A stretch of DNA of 6,581 nt from an uncultured Porphyromonadaceae bacterium (GTDB lineage: Bacteria; Bacteroidota; Bacteroidia; Bacteroidales; Muribaculaceae). Made by a program: the position numbers and the translations under genes. This document shows, one piece after another, positions 1 through 6,508 of this stretch. Every line of letters begins with the position of its first letter. Positions within the stretch are counted from its first letter, which is position 1. The notes beneath the pieces were generated by a model. That model was given only the letters and a program-made list of their open reading frames with translations. It did not search any database and was not told the DNA's origin. Where the stretch lies: positions 1 through 6,581 of the forward strand of contig CAMWQF010000160.1 of assembly GCA_947176285.1 (NCBI GenBank). Direction: 5' to 3'.

Positions 1-39
1 CAGGAACTCTACGAAGCTATCATCAATATGTATGCTTAA
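1..39 (+). CDS. C-terminal end of an unidentified upstream gene (partial)
   Basis: The window opens inside an open frame that reads QELYEAIINMYA and stops at TAA (37-39). Only 12 codons are visible, too few to name a family. That it is a real gene end is inferred from its position: same strand as the next two genes, and followed about 70 bases later by a strong terminator-like hairpin. The short amphipathic ending would suit a helix closing a catalytic barrel, but this is a guess. Confidence 0.4.
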   Translation, partial: QELYEAIINMYA

Positions 40-107
40 TCAAAATGATAAATGATTATTTATTAAAGGTTATTTAATAATAGTCATTATATTATGAAAA
101 ATATGCT

Positions 108-134
108 TGGGAAGGCAGAAATCCTGCCTTCCCA
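108..134 (+). terminator. Intrinsic terminator-like hairpin after the upstream gene
   Basis: GGGAAGGCAG (109-118) pairs perfectly with CTGCCTTCCC (124-133) around the 5-base loop AAATC, and T108-A134 adds an eleventh pair. The sequence after it (ATTATTTAAC) is T-rich but lacks a clean T run. The hairpin sits 70 bases past the stop of the upstream partial gene and 95 bases before the GH67 start, so it most likely ends the upstream transcript. Being nearly symmetric, it could also act on minus-strand transcription. Confidence 0.72.
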
Positions 135-197
135 TTATTTAACTTATATGATTACACTACTCTGACTTTTTTCGGAGTTAATTAGTAATAACGTATG

Positions 198-218
198 CTC
201 CGCATGCGTTCATGCGAG
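198..218 (+). promoter_or_regulatory. Imperfect hairpin just upstream of the GH67 start
   Basis: CGCATG (201-206) is the reverse complement of CATGCG (211-216), with loop CGTT. Allowing one bulged C, the stem grows to CTC(C)GCATG / CATGCGAG. It ends 10 bases before the ATG at 229, so in an mRNA it would sit against the ribosome-binding zone. The tetramer ATGC occurs three times here (195, 204, 212). No TAnnTTTG box was found between 134 and 228, so the GH67 promoter is not located. Role unknown; it could be an operator, a leader hairpin or chance. Confidence 0.3.
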
Positions 219-228
219 TATTTACTAT

Positions 229-2244
229 ATGATCATGTCTCGATTTTTACCATTTTTCTTCATCGTCTCTTCTCTTTTCTGCTCCTCTGCATACGCAGTA
301 AGAAGCGACTCTCAACTTTGGCTTCCTACTACTAAAAATGCCAATTGCACTGTTGAGTATAAAGGTAAGGACCCTATTGCCCTTAATGCAGTAGGCATTC
401 TCTCCAATTATTCACCCGACGATTATTTCAATCGTATAAAACTTATAGAAAATAAGAAAGGCTTCAGCAATCAGGAAGCTTACACAATATCTGTAGACAG
501 TCTGGCTCATTCTTTGACTGTCACTGCACCTTCCGCGAAGGGTCTCCTTTACGGTGCTCTGTCATTATATCGGCAAGCATCTTCATATAATCGCACTGAT
601 GCTCCTAAGCATGGACTACGAGTCCTCAATCATTGGGACAATCTTGACGGTACTATTGAGCGAGGCTATGCCGGCAAAAGCATATGGAACTGGGACTCAC
701 CGCTTACCGATGATCAGATTCTTATTTATAAAAAATATGCTCTTGCCAACGCCATGGCAGGCATCAACGGAACAGTGCTGAACAATGTAAATGCCTCTCC
801 AAGTATCCTAAATCATGACAAACTGGAAAGAGTGGCAGAAATCGCCGATATCCTCCGTCCATATGGTATTAAGGTTTATCTCTCTGTCAATTTTGCTTCT
901 CCAAGTGCAATTGGGGGGCTTGACACTGCCGACCCTCTTAATAAGGATGTTGCAAAATGGTGGAAAGATAAAGCAAAGGAAATTTATTCTCTAATCCCCG
1001 ATTTTGGTGGTTTCCTTGTCAAAGCTAACAGTGAAGGTCAACCCGGTCCTTGTGATTTCGGTAGAACTCATGCTGAGGGTGCCAATATGCTGGCAAAGGC
1101 TTTAAAACCTTATGGTGGGCAAGTGATGTGGAGAGCCTTTGTGTACTCACCTTCTGATCCTGACCGAGCTAAGCAAGCTTATGTTGAGTTTAATCCTCTT
1201 GATGGAAAGTTTGACGAAAATGTTATGGTTCAAGTGAAGAATGGTCCTGTCGACTTCCAACCACGCGAACCATTCAGTCCCCTTTTCGGTGGGATGACAA
1301 AGACTCCTCTTATCGCTGAACTTCAAGTCACTCAGGAATACCTTGGTCATGCCAACCATCTTGCCTACCTTGCGCCAATGTGGGAAGAATTTTTTGAGGA
1401 AGCCCCATCAAACAATATCAAGGGTGTAGCAGGAGTCGCTAATATTGGATCTGACGATAATTTTACCGGTCATCCACTTGCTCAAGCCAATTGGTATGCT
1501 TTTGGACGTCTTGCATGGGATCCAACTCTAAAATCAGAAGACATTATAGAAGAATGGGGTCAACTTACTCCTTGGATCAACCTTGAAGATAAGCAATTAC
1601 CGGAGTTCAAGAAAATGATGTGTGATAGTCGAGAACACGTAGTCGACTATATGATGCCGATAGGACTTCACCATCAGTTTGCTTGGGGACATCATTACGG
1701 ACCTCAGCCTTGGTGTGAGATTCCAGGAGCAAGAGCCGATTGGCTGCCAAAATATTATCATAAGGCAGATAAGAATGGAATAGGTTTTGATCGTACAGTT
1801 GCCTCCGGAAGCGGTGCAACTGCGCAATATCCTACTTCTATTGCCAACATCCTTGAGAATCCTGAGACCTGTCCGGAAAAATATCTTCTCTGGTTTCATC
1901 ATCTCGATTGGGATTATAAACTACCCACTGGTGAAACTGTATGGGAATCACTGAATCGTCACTATGACTCCGGTGTAGATGGTGTTGCAGATATGCGCAA
2001 GACTTGGCAAAACCTCAAAGGATGTACTGATGAAGAAATATATGAGGATATCGAAAATCGTCTACTCACCCAGCATAAAGATGCCATATGGTGGCGAGAC
2101 GGTTGTCTGGAATATTTTGGAAATATTGCAAATCTTAAACCAAAGAGGCTATCAATGCATTCTCTTGAAGAAATGATACCGGTAGAACTTGGCATTGATA
2201 ACTACACCAACCCATCACCCTCACTCCTTAACTCTCTACGCTAA
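229..2244 (+). CDS. aguA: GH67 xylan alpha-1,2-glucuronidase, exported
   Basis: This exo-acting inverting enzyme removes (4-O-methyl-)D-glucuronic acid linked alpha-1,2 to the non-reducing terminal xylose of xylo-oligosaccharides. Length (671 aa) is normal for GH67. Residues 1-23 are a signal peptide ending AYA, with no usable lipobox, so it is probably periplasmic. The usual three parts follow: an N-terminal alpha/beta domain (about 28-145), a TIM barrel (about 148-460) and a helical C-terminal domain (about 461-655, with WWRDGCLEYF near its end). Catalytic residues are visible: general acid E269 in KANSEGQPGP, and the base pair D342 (NGPVDFQPREP) and E370 (LQVTQEYLG). Their spacing (73 and 28 residues) equals that of Cellvibrio GlcA67A (E292, D365, E393, from memory). 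The start at 229 or the in-frame ATG at 235 both give a sound signal peptide; an in-frame TGA at 163 limits extension. It shares a strand and probably a transcript with the GH35 gene 53 bases downstream. Confidence 0.96.
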   Translation: MIMSRFLPFFFIVSSLFCSSAYAVRSDSQLWLPTTKNANCTVEYKGKDPIALNAVGILSNYSPDDYFNRIKLIENKKGFSNQEAYTISVDSLAHSLTVTAPSAKGLLYGALSLYRQASSYNRTDAPKHGLRVLNHWDNLDGTIERGYAGKSIWNWDSPLTDDQILIYKKYALANAMAGINGTVLNNVNASPSILNHDKLERVAEIADILRPYGIKVYLSVNFASPSAIGGLDTADPLNKDVAKWWKDKAKEIYSLIPDFGGFLVKANSEGQPGPCDFGRTHAEGANMLAKALKPYGGQVMWRAFVYSPSDPDRAKQAYVEFNPLDGKFDENVMVQVKNGPVDFQPREPFSPLFGGMTKTPLIAELQVTQEYLGHANHLAYLAPMWEEFFEEAPSNNIKGVAGVANIGSDDNFTGHPLAQANWYAFGRLAWDPTLKSEDIIEEWGQLTPWINLEDKQLPEFKKMMCDSREHVVDYMMPIGLHHQFAWGHHYGPQPWCEIPGARADWLPKYYHKADKNGIGFDRTVASGSGATAQYPTSIANILENPETCPEKYLLWFHHLDWDYKLPTGETVWESLNRHYDSGVDGVADMRKTWQNLKGCTDEEIYEDIENRLLTQHKDAIWWRDGCLEYFGNIANLKPKRLSMHSLEEMIPVELGIDNYTNPSPSLLNSLR

Positions 2245-2254
2245 AATTACTCGC

Positions 2255-2279
2255 AAGGACGCACAAGCTGTGCGTCCTT
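2255..2279 (+). terminator. Intergenic hairpin between GH67 and GH35, without a T tract
   Basis: AAGGACGCAC (2255-2264) pairs perfectly with GTGCGTCCTT (2270-2279); A2265-T2269 can extend the stem to 11 pairs with a 3-base loop. It begins 11 bases after the GH67 stop and ends 18 bases before the GH35 ATG. What follows on the + strand is TAAAATTATC rather than a run of T, so termination is probably partial or absent. It may instead protect the 3' end of the GH67 message or set the GH67:GH35 ratio. The hairpin is plainly seen; its function is inference. Confidence 0.5.
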
Positions 2280-2297
2280 AAAATTATCTAAATAAAA

Positions 2298-3899
2298 ATG
2301 AATAATCTATTACGTGTTGCTCTGATAGTTTTGACTATCACTTTGTCAGATACTTTAGTTCACTCTGCCCGCACTCCAGACTATCTTATTCTTGGTGGTG
2401 AATTAGGAAACTCTTCTGCATCTTCTAAAGAAGATATCCGTATGATTTTTCCTAAATTAAAAGAGATGGGGCTTAACACTGTCTTGATGCCTGTCTATTG
2501 GGAACTCATAGAGCCATCCGAAGGCAAATTCGACTTCTCACTTCTTGACGAAGCGATCTCTACTGCAAAAGCAAATGATCTAAAAATAGTTCCTCTTTGG
2601 TTTGGAGCATGGAAAAACTCAATGAGTTGTTATGCCCCATCGTGGGTCAAGACTGATACCAAGCGTTTTCCGCGTGCAATAACTGAGCAAGGCAAACCTC
2701 TTGAAATCCTCTCTGTATTCAGCGATGAAGTGCTAAAAGCCGACCTAAAAGCATTTAATGCCTTTCTTGACTATTTGAAATCAAACGACAAGGATAATAT
2801 TATTGCCATGATTCAAATAGAGAATGAGATCGGAATGCTTGAGTCTGCACGTGATCACTCAAAACTCGCTGATAAGGCATACGAAAATGGCATTCCGGAG
2901 AATTTGGCAAAAACTTTAAAGGTAAAACCAAGAACTCCCTGGGAAAATCTTGCAGAAGCCCAAGACTATGCCGACGAAATGTTTATGGCATGGTATTATG
3001 CTCAATATGTTGAAAACCTCGCAAAAGCAGCGCGAGAAAAACTCCCGAAAACTCCTCTTTATGTAAATGCTGCCCTTGACAGCCGAGGACGCCGTCCGGG
3101 ACAATATCCATCTGCCGGACCTATAGCACGACTTGCAAATATCTGGAAAACCGGTGCTCCATCAATTGATTTCATATCTCCGGATCTTTACGATCCACCT
3201 TTTGCCCAATGGTTTCTACAATATGACTTCCCTAATAATCCTCTGTTTATTCCTGAAATCAGACGATCTGTCAACAGTGGTACTCACGCATTTTATGCTA
3301 TAGGAGAACATAATGCTATAGGGTTCAGTCCTTTTTCTATTGAAAATGCATCTGATGAAGAAGCCAAGAGACTCTTGCAAGCATATTCTCTTCTCAAACA
3401 GCTTGCTCCATATTGCTCGAAGAAATATGATAGTTATGGTGTCTTGTTCGACGGAGAAAACGCCAAGGAGTCAAAAGTGGTGGAAAAAGATGGCTTAAAG
3501 ACTATCTCAAATCATTTCTTTACACTCCCTTGGGATAGCCGTGCTACTGACGGAAGCATTTGGCCGGATGGAGGAGGGATGATAATTCAACTTGCTAAAG
3601 ATGAATTTCTGATTGCCGGAACCGGAATTGTAGTTAAGTGGGAATCTGCAAAAGAAGTATCCACAGATAAGAAACTTGGAGAAGATGGTTTCATGCTTTC
3701 CGGAGATAACACTAATGAGTCAGAATGGAAGGGTAAAGAGAGAATAGGAATACTAAGTTGTGATGAAATTGAAATTAATCCTGATGGTTCCTTCAAAGTG
3801 ATTCGCCGTCTTAATGGTGATGAAACGCATCAAGGACGCCACGTGCGTATAGGTGTAGACGATTACAAGGCTCTCCACGTAAAACTCTACCGATACTAA
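2298..3899 (+). CDS. GH35-type glycosidase (probable beta-galactosidase) with C-terminal DUF5597-like domain, exported
   Basis: A retaining glycosidase of clan GH-A, closest in pattern to bacterial GH35 enzymes that carry a C-terminal DUF5597 domain, a group that includes the Cellvibrio xyloglucan beta-galactosidase Bgl35A. Residues 1-24 form a signal peptide (hydrophobic core VALIVLTITL, likely cut after HSA) with no lipobox Cys. The barrel starts at YLILGGELGNSSAS and runs to about residue 375. The acid/base is E177 in MIQIENEIG; the nucleophile is E320 in NPLFIPEIRR, 143 residues on. DUF5597-like sequence covers about 375-533, including WPDGGGMIIQLAKDEFLIAG and RRLNGDETHQGRHVRI near the end. 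At 533 aa it looks complete. The ATG follows an A-rich stretch (AAATAAAA) with no Shine-Dalgarno, as is usual in this phylum. Its pairing with GH67 suggests it trims galactose from decorated xylan, but beta-galactosidase action on another hemicellulose, or an arabinopyranoside, is equally open. Confidence 0.88.
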   Translation: MNNLLRVALIVLTITLSDTLVHSARTPDYLILGGELGNSSASSKEDIRMIFPKLKEMGLNTVLMPVYWELIEPSEGKFDFSLLDEAISTAKANDLKIVPLWFGAWKNSMSCYAPSWVKTDTKRFPRAITEQGKPLEILSVFSDEVLKADLKAFNAFLDYLKSNDKDNIIAMIQIENEIGMLESARDHSKLADKAYENGIPENLAKTLKVKPRTPWENLAEAQDYADEMFMAWYYAQYVENLAKAAREKLPKTPLYVNAALDSRGRRPGQYPSAGPIARLANIWKTGAPSIDFISPDLYDPPFAQWFLQYDFPNNPLFIPEIRRSVNSGTHAFYAIGEHNAIGFSPFSIENASDEEAKRLLQAYSLLKQLAPYCSKKYDSYGVLFDGENAKESKVVEKDGLKTISNHFFTLPWDSRATDGSIWPDGGGMIIQLAKDEFLIAGTGIVVKWESAKEVSTDKKLGEDGFMLSGDNTNESEWKGKERIGILSCDEIEINPDGSFKVIRRLNGDETHQGRHVRIGVDDYKALHVKLYRY

Positions 3900-3913
3900 T
3901 ATCCAAAACAAAT

Positions 3914-3954
3914 AATATGAAAAAGGGACGCGGTAAGCGTCCCTTTTTCATATT
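3914..3954. terminator. Bidirectional intrinsic terminator between convergent genes
   Basis: A perfect 18-bp inverted repeat: AATATGAAAAAGGGACGC (3914-3931) and GCGTCCCTTTTTCATATT (3937-3954), loop GGTAA. A GC-rich core GGGACGC is flanked by A5 on the left and T5 on the right, so a hairpin followed by a U run forms in transcripts of either strand. It lies 14 bases past the GH35 stop (+) and 34 bases past the GH10 stop (-), where it would separate the two converging transcripts. Confidence 0.92.
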
Positions 3955-3988
3955 CATGTAGTACTGGACCACTAATGAGTCCTTATTA

Positions 3989-6340
3989 TTATTTTTTTAC
4001 TACCTTCTTGCCATTTATGATGTAAAGTCCTGCAGGAAGTTCAGAGAATTGGGTATTATCAGGTAAGCGCAGACCATTGATTGTATAGATACCTTTGGGA
4101 CCTTCGATTTCTGAGTCAATCTCATCAACTCCGGTGCAGTCAACGCCTCCAAGACCTCTAACAACTCCTGCATATGCATGCTTGCGATAGAATGTGCCAT
4201 TGGTCCAGATACCTACCGGAGTATTAGCACGCCATCCGCTATTTGCAGGAGAATCTGTTGGGCACCAGAAACAGATTGCCCACTGTTGTTCTGCAGGAAC
4301 AAGACGTAAATATTCTTTAATGATCCACTCATAATAATCTGCCATGTTCTGGTGTTGCTTTTCCGTCATGTTTGCTGTCGCTACATCTTGACCATTAGCA
4401 TTTACATAACCCATGTCAAACTCGCTTACGCGTACCAGTTTGCCGGAAGCAGCCATCAACTTAAACATGTTGGTGATAGCATTCTTCTTGCTATTCTGAG
4501 TGCCTGGGTTTTCATAATATGATATATGCATCTGAGTGCCAATACCATCTATATACGTTTCGCCGTCGGCTTCCCATTTCTTTATCCAATTGATAAGCGA
4601 CTTAAGTTTCTTATTGCCGTCCCAATCGCTTTCAAGGTTATAGTCATTAATAAAGAGTTTGATATCCTCCGGACCATATTGACGAGCATATTTCACTGCA
4701 CAGCGCACATATTCAAGATCACCCATATGATCTTGCCAATAGAATGCATCTCCGCCTACATCCCAAGTAGCATCACCGTTATATCCTTCTGAGTGCTGAA
4801 GAGTGTAGTTGCCATCACCATCGTTTCCTCCACCGGAAATAGCCTCGTTTACAACATCCCATGCTTTTACCTTGCCGCCACAGGCTTCCATCATTCCCTT
4901 GATCCACTTCTCCATCGCACCACTCAAAGCTTCAAGTTTCTCAGCACGAGTGAGTGGGGTCTTTTGCGGAAGCTGAAGATAATATTCACTGTTCCCAATA
5001 GTCGGCGTGGTTATGCCTCCCCTATCTTTTTTCATTTTGAAAGATGAAAGGTCTTCCCCTTCAATGGCTCCGTTGATCACCTTCTCTTCTCCCCCAATCT
5101 TGAGGCTTATATTATCGAAATAATATGTATTAGCATCTGAGAGTTCACTTAGATTGAAAGCAATTGACTTTCCACCATCCGCAAATCTTCCGGAAACTTT
5201 AATAGTCTTCCAATCGGATCCAAAGTTAATGTCGCCCAATGCTTGGTAAGTGACATAGTTGCCCGGATCATTGTGTATCTGAGTAGAAGCCTTGGCTGGT
5301 TTGTCAGCACGTACATCCGCTGAAAATTCAAAACTTTGGCCTGATTTAAAAGGTGAAGATGTGATAATCCAGAACTGATTGTCCCAAGCTTCTGAATGCT
5401 TTGCTGAAGCTTCCACTTCGAGATAACGTCGGGCTTCGTTGATCTTCATTGCCCCTACCGATTCTTCGACGTTAATATTTCTTATGTAAATATCACCTAC
5501 AAAATCACCGCATTGAAGAAGCATGAATGGATTATTGATGGGACTCGTATATTTTACTGTCACTTCCTCCCACTCAGTAGAGAATTTGAAGTCAGTGTTG
5601 CTGCCGCTTCCCCAGTCTCCAAGTTTTGAATGCATTGTTCCGGGTTCGGAGCCTTTGATTTCATAAGTGATATTGTATGTCTTGCCAGCTTCAGTTGGAA
5701 TATTATCGTAGCATACGAATTGCACTTCCCATGAGCCGCACTTTTTAGTAGTGTGGATATTCAATCCATTTTGTGAAGAAAAATTAAGTGAAAATCCATA
5801 TTGAGTCTTATCGGCTGTCCAGCCTACATTCTGCTGAGTACGGAAATCTTTGCCTCCTATTGTCATATAGACCATAGTGTCGGGATTTTCAAAAGGAACA
5901 GCCGGCTTGTCTTTTATAAGACCTCTAAGCCAACCATTGGGTTGCTGTGAATGCCAAGCCAATGTATGGCCATATAAATTTATTCCGGCTTTATCGGTAG
6001 CAGCAACAAATCTTTTCACTTTGGAGAAATCCATTCCTCCATTGCCATTGACACAACTTGACATCTTCATTGCATTTCCGGCTACAGTCTCTGTGAAATT
6101 GTTATTTATCATTCCTGCTACAGTGGAATTATTAAGATAATCGTCCACTATTATAGCGCCTCCGAGTCGGAAATTGGGATACTTGTCATAATCTATATAA
6201 TTCTTGAGTGGAGCAAAGTCCTTCAAGTAATCATAATTGGGATCATTGGGATTTCCCTGCTCATAATTCTTTAATGCATGAGCAGAAGCCATGACTAAAG
6301 AAAGAGCCAAAATACTTGTAGTTGTTCTTGTTCTTTTCAT
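3989..6340 (-). CDS. GH10 endo-1,4-beta-xylanase with catalytic domain interrupted by two CBM4/9-like modules
   Basis: This 783-aa retaining endo-xylanase hydrolyses internal beta-1,4 bonds of xylan. A signal peptide covers residues 1-22 (MKRTRT n-region, cut after AHA); no lipobox Cys. The GH10 barrel is split. Residues about 45-147 hold the first strands, with the substrate-binding motif HTLAWHSQQP (H125, W129, H130). About 150-418 is the inserted CBM block. From about 460 the barrel resumes with the acid/base E499 in WDVVNEA, Q603/H605 in TQMHI, and the nucleophile E640 in VRVSEFDMG. The 141-residue gap between the two glutamates exceeds that of compact GH10 enzymes, partly from a long loop at about 502-540. 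A short tail (738-783) follows the barrel. The ATG at 6340 is chosen because it starts directly at the signal peptide; the only upstream in-frame start, a TTG at 6373, lies inside the -7 promoter box. Interrupted GH10 enzymes of this design are known from Prevotella (Xyn10C type) and Bacteroides. Its products suit the GH67 enzyme encoded nearby. Confidence 0.95.
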   Translation of the reverse strand: MKRTRTTTSILALSLVMASAHALKNYEQGNPNDPNYDYLKDFAPLKNYIDYDKYPNFRLGGAIIVDDYLNNSTVAGMINNNFTETVAGNAMKMSSCVNGNGGMDFSKVKRFVAATDKAGINLYGHTLAWHSQQPNGWLRGLIKDKPAVPFENPDTMVYMTIGGKDFRTQQNVGWTADKTQYGFSLNFSSQNGLNIHTTKKCGSWEVQFVCYDNIPTEAGKTYNITYEIKGSEPGTMHSKLGDWGSGSNTDFKFSTEWEEVTVKYTSPINNPFMLLQCGDFVGDIYIRNINVEESVGAMKINEARRYLEVEASAKHSEAWDNQFWIITSSPFKSGQSFEFSADVRADKPAKASTQIHNDPGNYVTYQALGDINFGSDWKTIKVSGRFADGGKSIAFNLSELSDANTYYFDNISLKIGGEEKVINGAIEGEDLSSFKMKKDRGGITTPTIGNSEYYLQLPQKTPLTRAEKLEALSGAMEKWIKGMMEACGGKVKAWDVVNEAISGGGNDGDGNYTLQHSEGYNGDATWDVGGDAFYWQDHMGDLEYVRCAVKYARQYGPEDIKLFINDYNLESDWDGNKKLKSLINWIKKWEADGETYIDGIGTQMHISYYENPGTQNSKKNAITNMFKLMAASGKLVRVSEFDMGYVNANGQDVATANMTEKQHQNMADYYEWIIKEYLRLVPAEQQWAICFWCPTDSPANSGWRANTPVGIWTNGTFYRKHAYAGVVRGLGGVDCTGVDEIDSEIEGPKGIYTINGLRLPDNTQFSELPAGLYIINGKKVVKK
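3992..4129 (-). other. Short C-terminal tail of the xylanase resembling a truncated type IX sorting-type domain
   Basis: Residues about 738-783 follow the barrel with an acidic linker (VDEIDSEIEG), then GIYTINGLRLP, a short spacer, LPAGLYIINGKKVVKK and the stop. The two halves (GIYTINGLRL and GLYIINGKKV) look like paired beta strands. Tails of this form are common on secreted Prevotella and Bacteroides proteins and resemble the end of type IX secretion sorting domains, though shorter. Whether it directs export, anchoring or only stability is unknown. Confidence 0.6.
5087..5455 (-). other. Second inserted carbohydrate-binding module (CBM4/9-like) of the xylanase
   Basis: Residues about 296-418. 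Features of the CBM4_9 fold are ARRYLEVEASAKHSEAWDNQ, FKSGQSFEFSADVRADKPAK, DWKTIKVSGRF and the terminal strand TYYFDNISLKI. The exposed aromatics W319, F323 and W324 could be sugar-stacking residues. It directly follows the first module but has diverged strongly from it, so the pair is not a recent duplication. A linker of about 40 residues (419-460) leads back to the barrel. Confidence 0.75.
5462..5893 (-). other. First inserted carbohydrate-binding module (CBM4/9-like) of the xylanase
   Basis: Residues about 150-293 of the GH10 protein. The stretch has the beta-sandwich pattern of the CBM4_9 superfamily: GFSLNFSS, then WEVQFVCYDNIPTEAGKTYN, FSTEWEEVTVKYTS, and a closing strand GDIYIRNINVEE that matches the usual end of such modules. 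It would bind xylan chains and hold the barrel on the polymer. Boundaries are estimates from sequence pattern; the exact family (4, 9 or 22) cannot be set by eye. Confidence 0.75.
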
Positions 6341-6370
6341 ATTATGTGAGTTAATAATCTTTTGCCTTTG

Positions 6371-6378
6371 CAAAGTTA
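6371..6378 (-). promoter_or_regulatory. Bacteroidetes-type -7 promoter box of the GH10 xylanase
   Basis: Read on the minus strand, these bases are TAACTTTG, an exact match to the Bacteroidetes housekeeping -7 consensus TAnnTTTG. The expected -33 TTTG is not obvious (the nearest sequence at that distance is GTTAGG), so the promoter may be weak or activator-dependent. Transcription would begin near 6364-6366, giving a leader of about 25 bases before the ATG at 6340. Confidence 0.65.
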
Positions 6379-6508
6379 TAAAAAAAATTTAATAATCCTA
6401 ACATATATGAAAAAATATTTTTCGCCTTGACCCATAGCCACTCTATTAACATTTCTTACACTTAAAATCTAAAACAATGATGTGAAATTTCTGTTATTAT
6501 TATTGAAT

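Noticed and set aside
102..109. TATGCTTG as a -7 promoter box for GH67
   Set aside because: It misses the TAnnTTTG consensus at one base, has no -33 partner, and runs into the terminator hairpin at 108-134, which would stop its transcript.
277..288. Possible lipoprotein cysteine in the GH67 signal peptide (Cys18, SLFC)
   Set aside because: The residue before the Cys is Phe, which does not fit a lipobox, and a good type I site (AYA) follows five residues later.
1597..1902. Minus-strand open frames inside the GH67 gene (also near 1147-1359 and 1962-2195)
   Set aside because: They lie wholly within a well-supported gene with intact catalytic motifs, and their translations show no recognisable domain or signal peptide.
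3966..3982. Second small dyad GGAC/GTCC after the bidirectional terminator
   Set aside because: Only four pairs with a 9-base loop; too weak to support a structure.
4526..5047. Plus-strand open frames opposite the xylanase (4526-4792, 4793-5047, also 5877-6140)
   Set aside because: They are antisense to conserved GH10 and CBM coding sequence, have no promoter box ahead of them and no protein-like pattern.
6399..6452. Direct repeat TAACAT at 6399 and 6447 as a regulator site
   Set aside because: A six-base match in AT-rich DNA is expected by chance and no further symmetry surrounds either copy.
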